Shown here one piece after another: positions 37,518-46,252 of a stretch of 64,000 nucleotides of DNA (position 1 is its first letter; every line of letters starts with the position of its first letter). Origin of the DNA: Micrococcus lacusdianchii (GTDB lineage: Bacteria; Actinomycetota; Actinomycetes; Actinomycetales; Micrococcaceae); contig NZ_JAKNUW010000011.1 of the NCBI RefSeq assembly GCF_023155805.1, forward strand, positions 1-64,000, given 5' to 3'. Both the position numbers and the translations under genes were made by a program. The notes below the pieces were generated by a model. The model did no database searches, was not told where the DNA came from, and saw only the letters and a program-made list of their open reading frames with translations.

Positions 37518-38918
37518 ATGCATGAGGACCCCCGCGACCAGATCCTGGCCTTCGGCACCGCCATCTCCGAGGGTGCCGCGCCCGACCCCGCCCTCGACAC
37601 CTGGCGGGACCTCGAGGTCCGGCAGGCGCCCACCTGGGCGGATGAGGCCGACTACCGCGCCGCCGTCGCCGAGCTGAGCCAGGTCCCGCCGCTCGTGTTC
37701 GCCGGCGAGGTGGACGTGCTGCGCACCCGCCTGGCCGACGTCGCCCGCGGCGAGGCGTTCCTGCTCCAGGGCGGCGACTGCGCCGAGACCTTCGCCGGGT
37801 CCACCGCCAACCGCATCTCGGCGCGCGTGAAGACCATCCTGCAGATGGCCGCCGTGCTGACCTACGGCGCCTCCATGCCCGTGGTGAAGATGGGCCGGAT
37901 CGCCGGCCAGTACGCGAAGCCCCGCTCCTCGGACACCGAGACCCGGGACGGCGTGACGCTGCCGAGCTTCCGCGGGGAGATCGTCAACGGCTTCGAGTTC
38001 ACGGAGGAGGCCCGCCGGCACGACGCCCGGCGGATGGTGACGGCGTACCACACGGCCGCCTCCACGCTGAACCTCGTCCGGGCCTTCACGCAGGGCGGCT
38101 TCGCCGATCTGCGCAGCGTCCACCAGTGGAACCGCGGCTTCATGGAGAACCCTGCTCACAAGCAGTACGAGCGGATCGCCGCCGAGATCGATCGGGCCGT
38201 GCGGTTCATGGCCGCCGCCGGGGCGGACTTCGAGGCCATGCGCCGCACCGAGTTCTATGCCGCGCACGAGGCCCTGCTGCTCGACTATGAGCGCGCCCTC
38301 ACCCGACTCGACTCCCGGACCGGCACGCCCTACGCCACGAGCGCGCACTTCCTCTGGATCGGTGAGCGCACCCGCGAGGCCGACGGCGCCCACGTGGACT
38401 TCCTCTCCCGTGTGCGCAACCCGATCGGCGTCAAGCTGGGCCCGAGCACCACGGTGGACGATGTCCGCGCGCTCGCGGACCGGCTCGACCCTGAGCGCGA
38501 GCCGGGCCGGCTCACGTTCATCGCCCGGATGGGCGCCTCGAAGATCCGGGACGTGCTCCCCGGGATCGTCGCGGGCGTGCAGGGCGAGGGTCTGCAGCCC
38601 GTGTGGGTCACCGACCCGATGCACGGCAACACCGTCACGGCCGCCAACGGCTACAAGACACGCCGGTTCGAGGACGTCATGGACGAGGTGTCCGGCTTCT
38701 TCGAGGTCCACCGCGGCCTCGGCACCCACCCCGGCGGCATCCACGTGGAGCTCACCGGCGACGACGTCGCCGAGTGCGTCGGCGGCGCAGACCCCGTGGC
38801 GGAGGCGGACTTCGACGCCCGCTACGAGACCCTGTGCGACCCGCGCCTGAACCACCAGCAGTCGCTCGAGCTGGCCTTCAAGGTCACCGACGCCCTGGCG
38901 CACCCGCACCGCGGCTGA
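37518..38918 (+). CDS. aroG: DAHP synthase, class II
   Basis: A 466-aa plant-like (class II) 3-deoxy-D-arabino-heptulosonate-7-phosphate synthase, the first step of aromatic amino acid synthesis. Diagnostic segments are LLQGGDCAETF, KMGRIAGQYAKPRS, WVTDPMHGNT and GGIHVELTGDDVAECVGG. It is longer than class I enzymes. There is no ribosome site and the mRNA should be leaderless. It begins the conserved aroG/pknL block, with pknL convergent beyond a hairpin. Confidence 0.96.
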   Translation: MHEDPRDQILAFGTAISEGAAPDPALDTWRDLEVRQAPTWADEADYRAAVAELSQVPPLVFAGEVDVLRTRLADVARGEAFLLQGGDCAETFAGSTANRISARVKTILQMAAVLTYGASMPVVKMGRIAGQYAKPRSSDTETRDGVTLPSFRGEIVNGFEFTEEARRHDARRMVTAYHTAASTLNLVRAFTQGGFADLRSVHQWNRGFMENPAHKQYERIAAEIDRAVRFMAAAGADFEAMRRTEFYAAHEALLLDYERALTRLDSRTGTPYATSAHFLWIGERTREADGAHVDFLSRVRNPIGVKLGPSTTVDDVRALADRLDPEREPGRLTFIARMGASKIRDVLPGIVAGVQGEGLQPVWVTDPMHGNTVTAANGYKTRRFEDVMDEVSGFFEVHRGLGTHPGGIHVELTGDDVAECVGGADPVAEADFDARYETLCDPRLNHQQSLELAFKVTDALAHPHRG

Positions 38919-38936
38919 CCGCCCTCGGCCGGGCAG

Positions 38937-38976
38937 GACGTCGGCCCCGCACCGGGTACGGTGCGGGGCCGACGTC
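38937..38976. terminator. Bidirectional terminator between aroG and pknL
   Basis: A 17-bp perfect stem (38937-38953 with 38960-38976) and a six-base loop lie between the two convergent genes. Confidence 0.9.
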
Positions 38977-38990
38977 GTCCGCGGGGCCGG

Positions 38991-40904
38991 TCAGCCCACG
39001 GCGATCCGCACGTGCGACCCCTCCGGCAGGAGGGTAGCCGCGGGGGTCCCCTGGGCGGTGACCCGGGCGGTGCCGTGCGAGGGGCCGTCGACGTGCACCA
39101 CGAGTCCGGCGTCCGTCAGGCGGGTGCGCGCCTCGGCGGCCGTCAGTCCGACGACGGGCGGCATCGCGTGCGTCGCCGCCCCCAGGGAGACGACCACGGA
39201 CAACGCGGCGCCCGGCCGCAGGAGCGTGCCCGGGGCCGTGTCCTGGGCCGCCACGGTGCCGGCGGGCGTGGTGCGGTCCGCACGGCGCTCATGCACGTGG
39301 ACGTCCAGCCCGGCCTCGTCCGCGGCACGGTGGGCCGCCCTCACCGTCAGACCGGTCAGATCCGGGGCCGGGACGGGCGCCGGACCGGCGGACACCGTCA
39401 GCGCGACGGGGGAGCTGCCGTCGACGGTGGCGCCGACCGCGGGCTCGGTGGCCAGCACCACGCCGTCGGACAGGCGTTCGTCGTGGCGCGTGGTGACCTG
39501 GGCGGTGAGACCGGCGTGGGCGAGGCGGGCGCGGGCATCGGCCTGGTCCAGTCCGGTGAGGGGAGGGACCACCGTCCCGGCGGGCCCGCCGAGGCCGCCG
39601 GCCCCGAGGGTGAACCCCAGGAGCAGGGCCACGCCGGTGAGCAGGAGCGTGACGGCCGCTCCGATCGCCACCGTCCGGCCGACGCCGGCGCCCAGCCGCT
39701 CGAGGGGCTCCCGCGCGGACCGGCGGTGCGCCCGGGCGCTCGGCGGGCGGCCCCCGCCGGTGCGGTCGGGCGCATGACCGGTGGCACCGTCCGCGGCCGG
39801 GACGCCGGCTCGGCGCGGCGCCGGGGCGCCGGGGGCCGGCGCGACCGGTGCCGCGACGATCCCGACGGGCAGGGTGCGGGTCGCGTCGTCGTCGAGGGCG
39901 CCGGTGGTGGCGAGCGCATGCCGGGGCACCGGTACGGTCTCCGAGGCCTTCTGCCCGCCGGTCCCGTCCCGGGGGCCAGGGTCCTCGGGCCCGGGCCCCT
40001 CGTCTTCCCGGGCCTCGGGCGGCGGCCTGTGGTCGAGCTCGACGTCCGACAGGCCGGCCCGCACCCGCTCGAGCGCGTCGAGCAGGGCCGTTGCGTCCTG
40101 GGGGCGGTCCCGGGGATCCGGCTCGGTGCACCACAGCACGAGGTCGTCGAGGCGCTCCGCGAGCCCGGGGACCAGGCTGGAGGGCACCGGCACACGCTCG
40201 TGCAGGTGCCGGTAGGCCACCTGGAGGGGACTGGCCGCTGTGAAGGGCTGGCGACCCGTGAGGAGCTCGAACAGGAGGATCCCGGCGGCGTACACGTCCG
40301 CCCGGGTGTCTGCCGGCTCCCCGGAGATGTGCTCCGGCGCCAGGTAGGCGGGCGTGCCCAGCACCGCCTGGCCGGTGGAGGTGTGGCCCGTGGCCGCGCG
40401 GGAGAGGCCGAAGTCCGCCACCGTCACGCGGCCGTCCTCCCGGACCAGCACGTTCTCCGGCTTCACGTCCCGGTGGACCAGTCCGGCGCGATGGGCGGCG
40501 GCGAGTCCGGCGAGGGTGGGCATGAGCAGGTCCAGCGCGCGGCGCGGGGTCAGGGGGGCCTCGGCACGGATCACCGAGCGCAGGGTGCGGCCCGGCACGA
40601 ACTCCATCACGAGATAGGCGACCGTGTCCCCGGACGCGTCCACGGTGTGACCCTGGTCGAGGACGGCGACGACGTGGGGGTGGGAGATGCGGGCCGTCGT
40701 CTTGGCCTCCCGCTCGAACCGGGCCACGAGCGCGGGGTCCTCTGCGAGGTGGGGGTGCATGACCTTGAGGGCCACCATCCGGTCCAGCCGGCGGTCCAGT
40801 GCGCGATAGACGGTGGACATGCCCCCGCGCGCCACCCGGTCCAGGACCTCGTACCGGTCCTCCACGGTGGTGCCCACCAGCGGGTCCCGGCGCGAGCTGC
40901 TCAT
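38991..40904 (-). CDS. pknL: Ser/Thr protein kinase with PASTA domains (PknL-like)
   Basis: A 637-aa membrane kinase. The kinase domain covers residues 18-280, with the glycine loop RGGMSTV, Lys47, HRDVKPEN (Asp146) and DFG at 164-166. A proline-rich juxtamembrane stretch follows, then one transmembrane helix (411-434) and three extracellular PASTA repeats to the end. PASTA domains bind cell wall fragments. Position next to aroG, an Rv2175c-like gene and idsA identifies it as the PknL counterpart. The ATG has no ribosome site and TACCCT ends 7 bases before it. Confidence 0.92.
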   Translation of the reverse strand: MSSSRRDPLVGTTVEDRYEVLDRVARGGMSTVYRALDRRLDRMVALKVMHPHLAEDPALVARFEREAKTTARISHPHVVAVLDQGHTVDASGDTVAYLVMEFVPGRTLRSVIRAEAPLTPRRALDLLMPTLAGLAAAHRAGLVHRDVKPENVLVREDGRVTVADFGLSRAATGHTSTGQAVLGTPAYLAPEHISGEPADTRADVYAAGILLFELLTGRQPFTAASPLQVAYRHLHERVPVPSSLVPGLAERLDDLVLWCTEPDPRDRPQDATALLDALERVRAGLSDVELDHRPPPEAREDEGPGPEDPGPRDGTGGQKASETVPVPRHALATTGALDDDATRTLPVGIVAAPVAPAPGAPAPRRAGVPAADGATGHAPDRTGGGRPPSARAHRRSAREPLERLGAGVGRTVAIGAAVTLLLTGVALLLGFTLGAGGLGGPAGTVVPPLTGLDQADARARLAHAGLTAQVTTRHDERLSDGVVLATEPAVGATVDGSSPVALTVSAGPAPVPAPDLTGLTVRAAHRAADEAGLDVHVHERRADRTTPAGTVAAQDTAPGTLLRPGAALSVVVSLGAATHAMPPVVGLTAAEARTRLTDAGLVVHVDGPSHGTARVTAQGTPAATLLPEGSHVRIAVG

Positions 40905-40911
40905 GCCCACC

Positions 40912-40917
40912 AGGGTA
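40912..40917 (-). promoter_or_regulatory. -10 element of pknL (leaderless)
   Basis: TACCCT on the minus strand ends 7 bases before the pknL ATG, with no Shine-Dalgarno sequence between. Confidence 0.65.
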
Positions 40918-40991
40918 GAGGACCCGCCGCACGACCCCCGAGGGGGCGGGCGGGCGACGCCGTCGTCCGGGAGGGCCGGCGGCGGGCCGCG

Positions 40992-40997
40992 TACAGT
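40992..40997 (+). promoter_or_regulatory. -10 element of the Rv2175c-like gene (leaderless)
   Basis: TACAGT ends 6 bases before the GTG at 41004. Together with the pknL promoter it forms a divergent pair about 75 bp apart. Confidence 0.7.
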
Positions 40998-41003
40998 GTC
41001 CGC

Positions 41004-41414
41004 GTGAGCACCGAGAACGCCCCCGAGACCACCGCCGACGCGATCCCCGCCGACGCCATCCCCGCCGACCTGGACGCCCTCGTGGGCGACTGGGTGACCC
41101 TGCCGGACGTGGCCGAGCACCTGGACATCCGCGTGACGCGCGTGCACAACCTGGTCTCCGAGCGCCGCCTCCTGGCCGTGCGCCGCCCCTCCCCGCCCGT
41201 GCGCTCCGTCCCTGCCGCGTTCCTCACCGGCACGGGGGTCCTGGAGTCCCTGCGCGGGACGCTCGTGCTGCTCCAGGACGCCGGGTACGACGACGAGGAG
41301 GCCCTGCGCTGGCTCTTCACCGAGGACGAGTCCCTGCCGGGCCGCCCCGTGGACGCCCTGCGTGAAGGCCACAAGACGGAGGTCCGCCGCCGGGCGCAGG
41401 CCCTCGCCTGGTGA
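41004..41414 (+). CDS. Rv2175c-like DNA-binding protein, probable PknL substrate
   Basis: A 136-aa protein with a helix-turn-helix (WVTLPDVAEHLDIRVTRVHN) and a C-terminal helical region. The N-terminal 20 residues are flexible and rich in Thr (STENAPETTADA). In mycobacteria the neighbouring kinase PknL phosphorylates Rv2175c on an N-terminal Thr and blocks DNA binding. The same gene pairing and a Thr-rich tail suggest the same control here. Two short repeats of DAIPA follow the Thr region. Its GTG start is leaderless. The gene converges with idsA. Confidence 0.82.
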   Translation: MSTENAPETTADAIPADAIPADLDALVGDWVTLPDVAEHLDIRVTRVHNLVSERRLLAVRRPSPPVRSVPAAFLTGTGVLESLRGTLVLLQDAGYDDEEALRWLFTEDESLPGRPVDALREGHKTEVRRRAQALAW

Positions 41415-41445
41415 CGCGCTCCGCGCTGGCGGAGGAGGGCCGACC

Positions 41446-42543
41446 TCAGGCCGCACGCACCGTATAGGCGCGGATCAGGGCACTGAGCTCGTCCCGCACC
41501 GCGGCGGGCACGCCGTGGTCCGCCAGGGCGTCGAGGGCGTCCTCGGCCTGCCGGGAGAGGCGGGCCACCTCCTCCGCCACGGACGCGCGTGCGCCCACGG
41601 CGTCCAGCCGGTCCTGCCAGTGGCGGACCCGATCGGCGGTCATGTCCGGCTCGCCGAGCTCGGCGTCCAGCCGGTCCCCCTCCTCCGCGGGCAGCAGGGC
41701 CGAGGCGCGCGCGATCAGCACCGTCCGCTTGCCCTCGCGCAGGTCGTCGCCCGCCGGCTTGCCGGTGGTCCCCGGGTCGCCGAAGACGCCGAGCAGGTCG
41801 TCCTGCAGCTGGAAGGCGATCCCGAACGGGAGGCTCACTCGCTCGAAGGCGGCCACGAGGGGGTCGTCCGCCCCGGCGATCAGGCCGCCGAAGGCGAGGG
41901 GGTGCACGGCGGAGTACCGCGCGGCCTTGTACTCGACGACCGCCGCCGCCGCGCGCTCGGCGCCCCGCGGGTCGGCCGCGGCGGGGGCCATCTCCGCGGC
42001 CACGTCGAGGTACTGGCCGAGCATGACCTCCAGGCGCATCCGCTCCATCTCCGCCCGTGCACGCTCCGGCCGGGCGCTGCCCTCGAGGGCGCGGGAGAAG
42101 GTCGCGTCGCTCAGTGCCAGCGCCACGTCCCCGGCGAGGATGGCCGCGGCCACCCCGAAGTGCTCCGCGTCGTGGCGCCACCCGAGCTCGCGGTGGCGTG
42201 CCTCGAACGCCCGGTGCACGCTCGGCATGCCCCGGCGCGTGTCCGAGCGGTCCAGGATGTCGTCGTGCACGAGGGCCGCGGCCTGGAAGAGCTCGAACGC
42301 CGCACCGGCGGTGACGGGGCGGGGGTCGTCCGCGGCCCCGCCCGCGGCCCGCCAGCCGAGCCAGACCAGCACCGCCCGCAGCCGCTTGCCGGCGCCCGTC
42401 AGGCGCGCCAGGGCCTCCACCGCCGGCGCGGCGGCCGGGTGGATCCCGGCAGCGTGGGCGCTGTGCTCGGCGAGGATCTCCTCGAGCCGGGCGGCGACGG
42501 CGGCGCGGTAGTCGGACTCGGTCGTGGCGGGCTCGGTCGGCAT
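41446..42543 (-). CDS. idsA: Polyprenyl (geranylgeranyl-type) diphosphate synthase
   Basis: A 365-aa trans-prenyltransferase. The first Asp-rich motif DDILD is at residues 94-98, followed by SDTRRG. The second motif is in FQLQDDLLGVFGD. It condenses isopentenyl diphosphate with an allylic primer. Chain length cannot be fixed from motifs alone, though products of 15 to 20 carbons feeding carotenoids or menaquinone are plausible. The mRNA should be leaderless. It shares an extremely short divergent promoter region with dinB. Confidence 0.9.
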   Translation of the reverse strand: MPTEPATTESDYRAAVAARLEEILAEHSAHAAGIHPAAAPAVEALARLTGAGKRLRAVLVWLGWRAAGGAADDPRPVTAGAAFELFQAAALVHDDILDRSDTRRGMPSVHRAFEARHRELGWRHDAEHFGVAAAILAGDVALALSDATFSRALEGSARPERARAEMERMRLEVMLGQYLDVAAEMAPAAADPRGAERAAAAVVEYKAARYSAVHPLAFGGLIAGADDPLVAAFERVSLPFGIAFQLQDDLLGVFGDPGTTGKPAGDDLREGKRTVLIARASALLPAEEGDRLDAELGEPDMTADRVRHWQDRLDAVGARASVAEEVARLSRQAEDALDALADHGVPAAVRDELSALIRAYTVRAA

Positions 42544-42549
42544 GCCGCC

Positions 42550-42573
42550 ACCCTAGCGGCCGGCCGGTAGGGT
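42550..42573. promoter_or_regulatory. Overlapping divergent promoters of idsA and dinB
   Basis: TAGGGT on the minus strand (42555-42550) ends 6 bases before the idsA ATG. TAGGGT on the plus strand (42568-42573) ends 6 bases before the dinB ATG. Only 12 bases separate the hexamers, so each -35 region falls on the other promoter and beyond. The whole gap between start codons is 36 bases. Confidence 0.8.
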
Positions 42574-42579
42574 CGAGGG

Positions 42580-43857
42580 ATGAGTGCCTCGACCCCGCCG
42601 AGCGGCCCGTCGGAGCAGGCCCGGGCCGCGGCGAGCATCCTCCACGTGGACATGGACGCCTTCTTCCTCTCGGTGGAGCTCCGTGAGCGGCCCGAGCTGA
42701 TCGGGGCCCCCGCCGCCGTCGCGGCCCCGCACGGACGCTCCGTGGTGCTCTCCGCCTCCTACGCGGCGCGCGCGTACGGGGTGCGCTCAGCGATGCCGCT
42801 GGCGCACGCCCGCGCCCTCTGCCCGCCCCTCGTGGTGGTCCCGCCCCGCCAGCAGCTGTACCGGGAGGTCTCCGCCGAGGTCATGGCCCTGTTCGACCGG
42901 GTCACCGCGGTCCGGGAGCAGCTGAGTGTGGACGAGGCCTTCCTGGACGTGGCCGGCGCCCGACGCCGGCTCGGTCCGCCCGAGCGGATCGGGCGCCTCG
43001 TGCGGGAGCGGGTGCGGGCCGAGCTCGGCCTGCCGTGCACGGTGGGGGCCGCCGGGGTGAAGTTCGTGGCCAAGATGGCCTCCACCGCCGCCAAGCCGGA
43101 GGGACTGCTCGTGGTCCCGCCCGAGCGCACCCTGGAGTTCCTCCACCCGCGCCCCGTGGACCACCTCTGGGGCGTCGGCCCGCAGGCGGCCCGGCGGCTG
43201 CGGGATCGGGGCGTGGCCACCATCGGCGACCTGGCCGCCGTCGACCCCACGCGGCTGCGCGGGTGGTTCGGCGCCGCGGGCGAGCAGTGGCACGCGCTCG
43301 CCTGGGGCCGGGACCCGCGGCCGGTCGCTCCGCGGGCGGACGCCAAGACCATCGGCGCGGACCACACCTTCGACGTCGACGCCACGGACCCGGCCGATGT
43401 GGACCGCGAGGTGCTGCGCCTGAGCCTGCACGTGGCCGCGCGCCTGCGCGCGACCGGCGTCGAGGCCCGGGCGGTGACGGTGCGCGTCAAGGACCCCGCG
43501 CAGCGGGTGCGCAGCCGCACAGGCCGGCTGCCCCGCCCCTCGGCCGCCGGCCACGTCCTCCACGAGCACGCGGGGCCGCTGGTGGCCGCGCTGCTGCGGG
43601 AGCGGCCCCATCCCGTGCGGCTCGTGGGCGTGCGCGCGGAGCGGCTCGGGGCGCCGGGTGAGGGCGGCGAGGGCCAGGAGGCGCTCTTCGAGTCGCCGGG
43701 GGGCGGGCAGGGCGGCCCGAACCCTGCCGCCGAGGTCGGCTGGTCCCGGGCCGAGGAGGCGGCCGACGCCGTCGCCCGCCGTTTCCCCGGCCTGGACCTG
43801 CGCCCGGCGACCCTGCTCGAGCGACGGCCGCGGACGGGCCCGGAGGGACCGCGCTGA
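42580..43857 (+). CDS. dinB: DNA polymerase IV
   Basis: A 425-aa Y-family translesion polymerase. The catalytic acids are in HVDMDAFFLSVE (Asp24, Asp26) and in LSVDEAFLDV. The polymerase core, the helix-hairpin-helix region around LWGVGPQAARRLRDRG and a little-finger domain follow. The sequence QEALF near residue 366 fits a sliding-clamp binding motif. Its GTP-like steric gate is the Phe pair in DAFF. The ATG lacks a ribosome site. No LexA-type box is visible in the tiny promoter. Confidence 0.94.
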   Translation: MSASTPPSGPSEQARAAASILHVDMDAFFLSVELRERPELIGAPAAVAAPHGRSVVLSASYAARAYGVRSAMPLAHARALCPPLVVVPPRQQLYREVSAEVMALFDRVTAVREQLSVDEAFLDVAGARRRLGPPERIGRLVRERVRAELGLPCTVGAAGVKFVAKMASTAAKPEGLLVVPPERTLEFLHPRPVDHLWGVGPQAARRLRDRGVATIGDLAAVDPTRLRGWFGAAGEQWHALAWGRDPRPVAPRADAKTIGADHTFDVDATDPADVDREVLRLSLHVAARLRATGVEARAVTVRVKDPAQRVRSRTGRLPRPSAAGHVLHEHAGPLVAALLRERPHPVRLVGVRAERLGAPGEGGEGQEALFESPGGGQGGPNPAAEVGWSRAEEAADAVARRFPGLDLRPATLLERRPRTGPEGPR

Positions 43858-43883
43858 CCTGGCGCCGCCCGGGGGGAGGCGAC

Positions 43884-43889
43884 TACCCT
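43884..43889 (+). promoter_or_regulatory. -10 element of the DUF3040 gene
   Basis: TACCCT lies 70 bases before the GTG and gives a leader that includes AAGGAGA. The -35 region is GC-rich and not recognisable. Confidence 0.45.
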
Positions 43890-43959
43890 GGTCCCACCGG
43901 CGTACCACGGCGCCGTCCACGGGGGCAGGCGCGGCCCGCCCCGGATCGAAGGAGACCGA

Positions 43960-44346
43960 GTGCCCCTCTCGGATCATGAGCAGCGTGTTCTCGAGCAGCT
44001 CGAGCGCCAGCTGAACGACGACGACCCGCGCCTGGCCACCCGACTGGCCGACACCGGCGGCTCGGCCATCCCGGTGCGGCGCGTCGTCCTCGGGGCGGTG
44101 CTGGCCGTCGCCGGCCTGGCCGTGGTCCTCACCGGCGTGAGCACCCAGCTCGTCCTCGTGGGCGTCCTCGGCACGGCTCTGCTCGGCGCGGGCATCCTCG
44201 TGGCCACCCTGCCGCACCGCGGGGAGGGCCCGGGCACGCGTCCGGCGACGTCCTCCGGTCCCCGCGCGCAGCGGTCCCGCTCGCGGGGCTCGATCATGGC
44301 GCGCCTGGAGCGCGACTGGGACGAGCGCGGGCGTCCGCGCCCCTGA
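43960..44346 (+). CDS. DUF3040 membrane protein
   Basis: A 128-aa protein that begins MPLSDHEQRVLEQLERQL, the diagnostic start of DUF3040. Two adjacent transmembrane helices span about residues 39-60 and 63-84, and a basic C-terminal tail follows. It is regularly found just upstream of mraZ in actinobacteria. Its function is unknown, and a role in envelope growth or division is only suggested by position. The start is GTG with AAGGAGA five bases upstream. Confidence 0.88.
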   Translation: MPLSDHEQRVLEQLERQLNDDDPRLATRLADTGGSAIPVRRVVLGAVLAVAGLAVVLTGVSTQLVLVGVLGTALLGAGILVATLPHRGEGPGTRPATSSGPRAQRSRSRGSIMARLERDWDERGRPRP

Positions 44347-44359
44347 CCCGCCCGCCCCC

Positions 44360-44394
44360 AGGGCCCCCGTTCCGCACCGCGGAGCGGGGGCCCT
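44360..44394 (+). terminator. Terminator after the DUF3040 gene
   Basis: A 16-bp stem with one G-T pair and a 3-base loop begins 14 bases after the stop. It separates DUF3040 from the mraZ promoter. The rest of the 324-base gap (44395-44570) holds GC-rich sequence with no gene. Confidence 0.85.
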
Positions 44395-44576
44395 CGCCGT
44401 GCAGGCGGCCCCGCGGGCCCTCCACCTCCCTCCACCCCTGCGGACGCAGCGCTCCGATCCCGCCCCGGTGGCCGCGCGGGGCGGGGAGGGCGCGGGGTCG
44501 AGGCGCGCCGTTTCCCTCCGCCTTCCTCCGCGTCACCTGGACGTAGCCGCCTGTTCTCACCGGGTCTCGCCGCAGG

Positions 44577-44626
44577 GTGGTGTGGGGAGGAAAGTGGGGT
44601 AAAGTGGAGGGCAGAAGAGAGTGGGC
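44577..44626 (+). promoter_or_regulatory. mraZ promoter with MraZ-box repeats
   Basis: GTGGGG, GTGGGG and GTGGAG recur at 44582, 44594 and 44604, with further GTGG and GTGGGC copies at 44577 and 44621. MraZ binds direct TGGG(N) repeats about 10 bp apart in its own promoter. TAAAGT (44600-44605) sits between the boxes and is a good -10, so MraZ would block its own transcription. Confidence 0.75.
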
Positions 44627-44670
44627 TCCGACCTGGTCGGGCGGGCCCTCGTGGAGCAGGGGGGTGCACG

Positions 44671-45102
44671 GTGTTCCTGGGCACCTACACCCCCCGGCTG
44701 GACGAGAAGCACCGGCTGATCCTGCCGGCGAAGTTCCGCGAGGAGCTCGCCGACGGGCTCGTGCTCACCCGTGGGCAGGAGCGGTGCGTGTACGTGTTCA
44801 GCGCCGCCGAGTTCGGCCGGGTGCACGAGCAGCTGCGTGCGGCTCCGCTCTCCTCGCGGCAGGCGCGGGACTACATCCGCGTCTTCCTCTCCGGCGCCTC
44901 GGACGAGGTCCCGGACAAGCAGGGCCGCGTCACGGTCCCCGCGCCGCTGCGCCAGTACGCGGGGCTGGACCGGGACGTCACGGTGATCGGCGCGGGCAGC
45001 CGCGCGGAGATCTGGGACACCGCGGCCTGGACCGAGTACCTGGCCGCGCAGGAGGCGGCCTTCTCCGAGACGGACGAGGACGTCCTGGGCGGCATCCTCT
45101 GA
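44671..45102 (+). CDS. mraZ: Transcriptional regulator MraZ
   Basis: A 143-aa protein with two AbrB-like SpoVT domains. The first begins [20 protein letters not shown] and the second has the matching [18 protein letters not shown]. MraZ forms ring-shaped oligomers and represses the division cluster that it heads. The GTG start has a G-rich ribosome site (AGGGGGG). Repeats matching MraZ boxes lie just upstream. It is the first gene of the dcw cluster. Confidence 0.96.
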   Translation: MFLGTYTPRLDEKHRLILPAKFREELADGLVLTRGQERCVYVFSAAEFGRVHEQLRAAPLSSRQARDYIRVFLSGASDEVPDKQGRVTVPAPLRQYAGLDRDVTVIGAGSRAEIWDTAAWTEYLAAQEAAFSETDEDVLGGIL

Positions 45103-45233
45103 CCACCACCGCGCGAGACCTCCCGCCGGCGCCGGCGCACCTGACCCGACTTCCCCTGGGCCAGGCGCGACGACGGTCGACGGGGATCCCGTCCCGATGG
45201 CGGCACCACCACGAACGCGACCAGGGAGGTGGG

Positions 45234-46232
45234 ATGATGGACACGCACCGACAGCGCCCCGAGGACCGCCACGCCCCCGTGATGCGGGACCGCGTGGTGG
45301 ACCTGCTCGCCCCCGGGGTGCAGGCCGCGCTGGACGCGGGACGCGCGCCCGTGGCGCTCGACGGCACCCTGGGCATGGGCGGGCACACCGAGGCCCTCCT
45401 CACCCGCTATCCCGAGCTGCGTGTCGTCGGCGTCGACCGCGACCCGAACGCCCTGGCCATGGCCGCCGAGCGGCTCGGCGCCCTCGCCGACCGCCTCGTG
45501 CCCTTCCACGGGACCTACGACCGGGTGCCCGAGGCGCTCGCGGCCGCCGGCGTGGAGCGCATGGACGCCGCGCTCTACGACCTCGGTGTCTCCTCCTACC
45601 AGCTCGACGCGCGGGAGCGCGGCTTCGCGTACTCCTACGACGCCCCGCTGGACATGCGCATGGACACCACCGCCGGCCGGACCGCGGCCGACCTGGTGGC
45701 CGAGCTCGACGAGTCCGAGCTGAAGCGCATCCTCCGCCGCGACGGCGAGGAGCGGTTCGCGGGCCCCATCGCGCGCGCGGTGGTGCGCGCCCGGCAGGAG
45801 GCGCCGATCCTCACCACCGGGCGACTCGTCGAGGTCATCCGCGGCGCCGTGCCCGTGGCGGCCGGCGCGAAGGGCGGCCACCCGGCCAAGCGCACCTTCC
45901 AGGCGCTGCGGATCGCGGTCAACGAGGAGCTCGACATCCTCGACCGCGCCGTCCCGGCCGCGCTCGAGGGCCTGGCGGTCGGCGGGCGCCTGGTGGTGAT
46001 GAGCTACCACTCGCTCGAGGACCGGATCGCCAAGCGCCACCTCCAGGCGTGGGCCGCGTCCACCGCGCCGCCCGGGTTCCCGGTGGAGCTGCCGGAGCAC
46101 CGGCCCGTGGTGAGGGTCCTGACGCGGGGCACGGAGAGGCCCACGGAGGAAGAAGTCGAAGAGAATCGCCGCGCCTCCTCCGCGAAGGTGCGTGCGGTTG
46201 AGAAGATCAAGGCGTCGAGGACTTCAGCATGA
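45234..46232 (+). CDS. rsmH: 16S rRNA (cytosine-1402-N4)-methyltransferase
   Basis: A 332-aa SAM-dependent methyltransferase. The motif [16 protein letters not shown] binds SAM, and [20 protein letters not shown] and [13 protein letters not shown] are diagnostic RsmH segments. The late [12 protein letters not shown] motif completes the family pattern. AGGGAGG lies 5-6 bases before two adjacent ATGs (45234 and 45237). A 131-base gap after mraZ holds no gene. The stop overlaps the first possible ftsL start by 4 bases. Confidence 0.96.
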   Translation: MMDTHRQRPEDRHAPVMRDRVVDLLAPGVQAALDAGRAPVALDGTLGMGGHTEALLTRYPELRVVGVDRDPNALAMAAERLGALADRLVPFHGTYDRVPEALAAAGVERMDAALYDLGVSSYQLDARERGFAYSYDAPLDMRMDTTAGRTAADLVAELDESELKRILRRDGEERFAGPIARAVVRARQEAPILTTGRLVEVIRGAVPVAAGAKGGHPAKRTFQALRIAVNEELDILDRAVPAALEGLAVGGRLVVMSYHSLEDRIAKRHLQAWAASTAPPGFPVELPEHRPVVRVLTRGTERPTEEEVEENRRASSAKVRAVEKIKASRTSA

Positions 46233-46252
46233 CGGCGTATGAGGAGGCTGGG

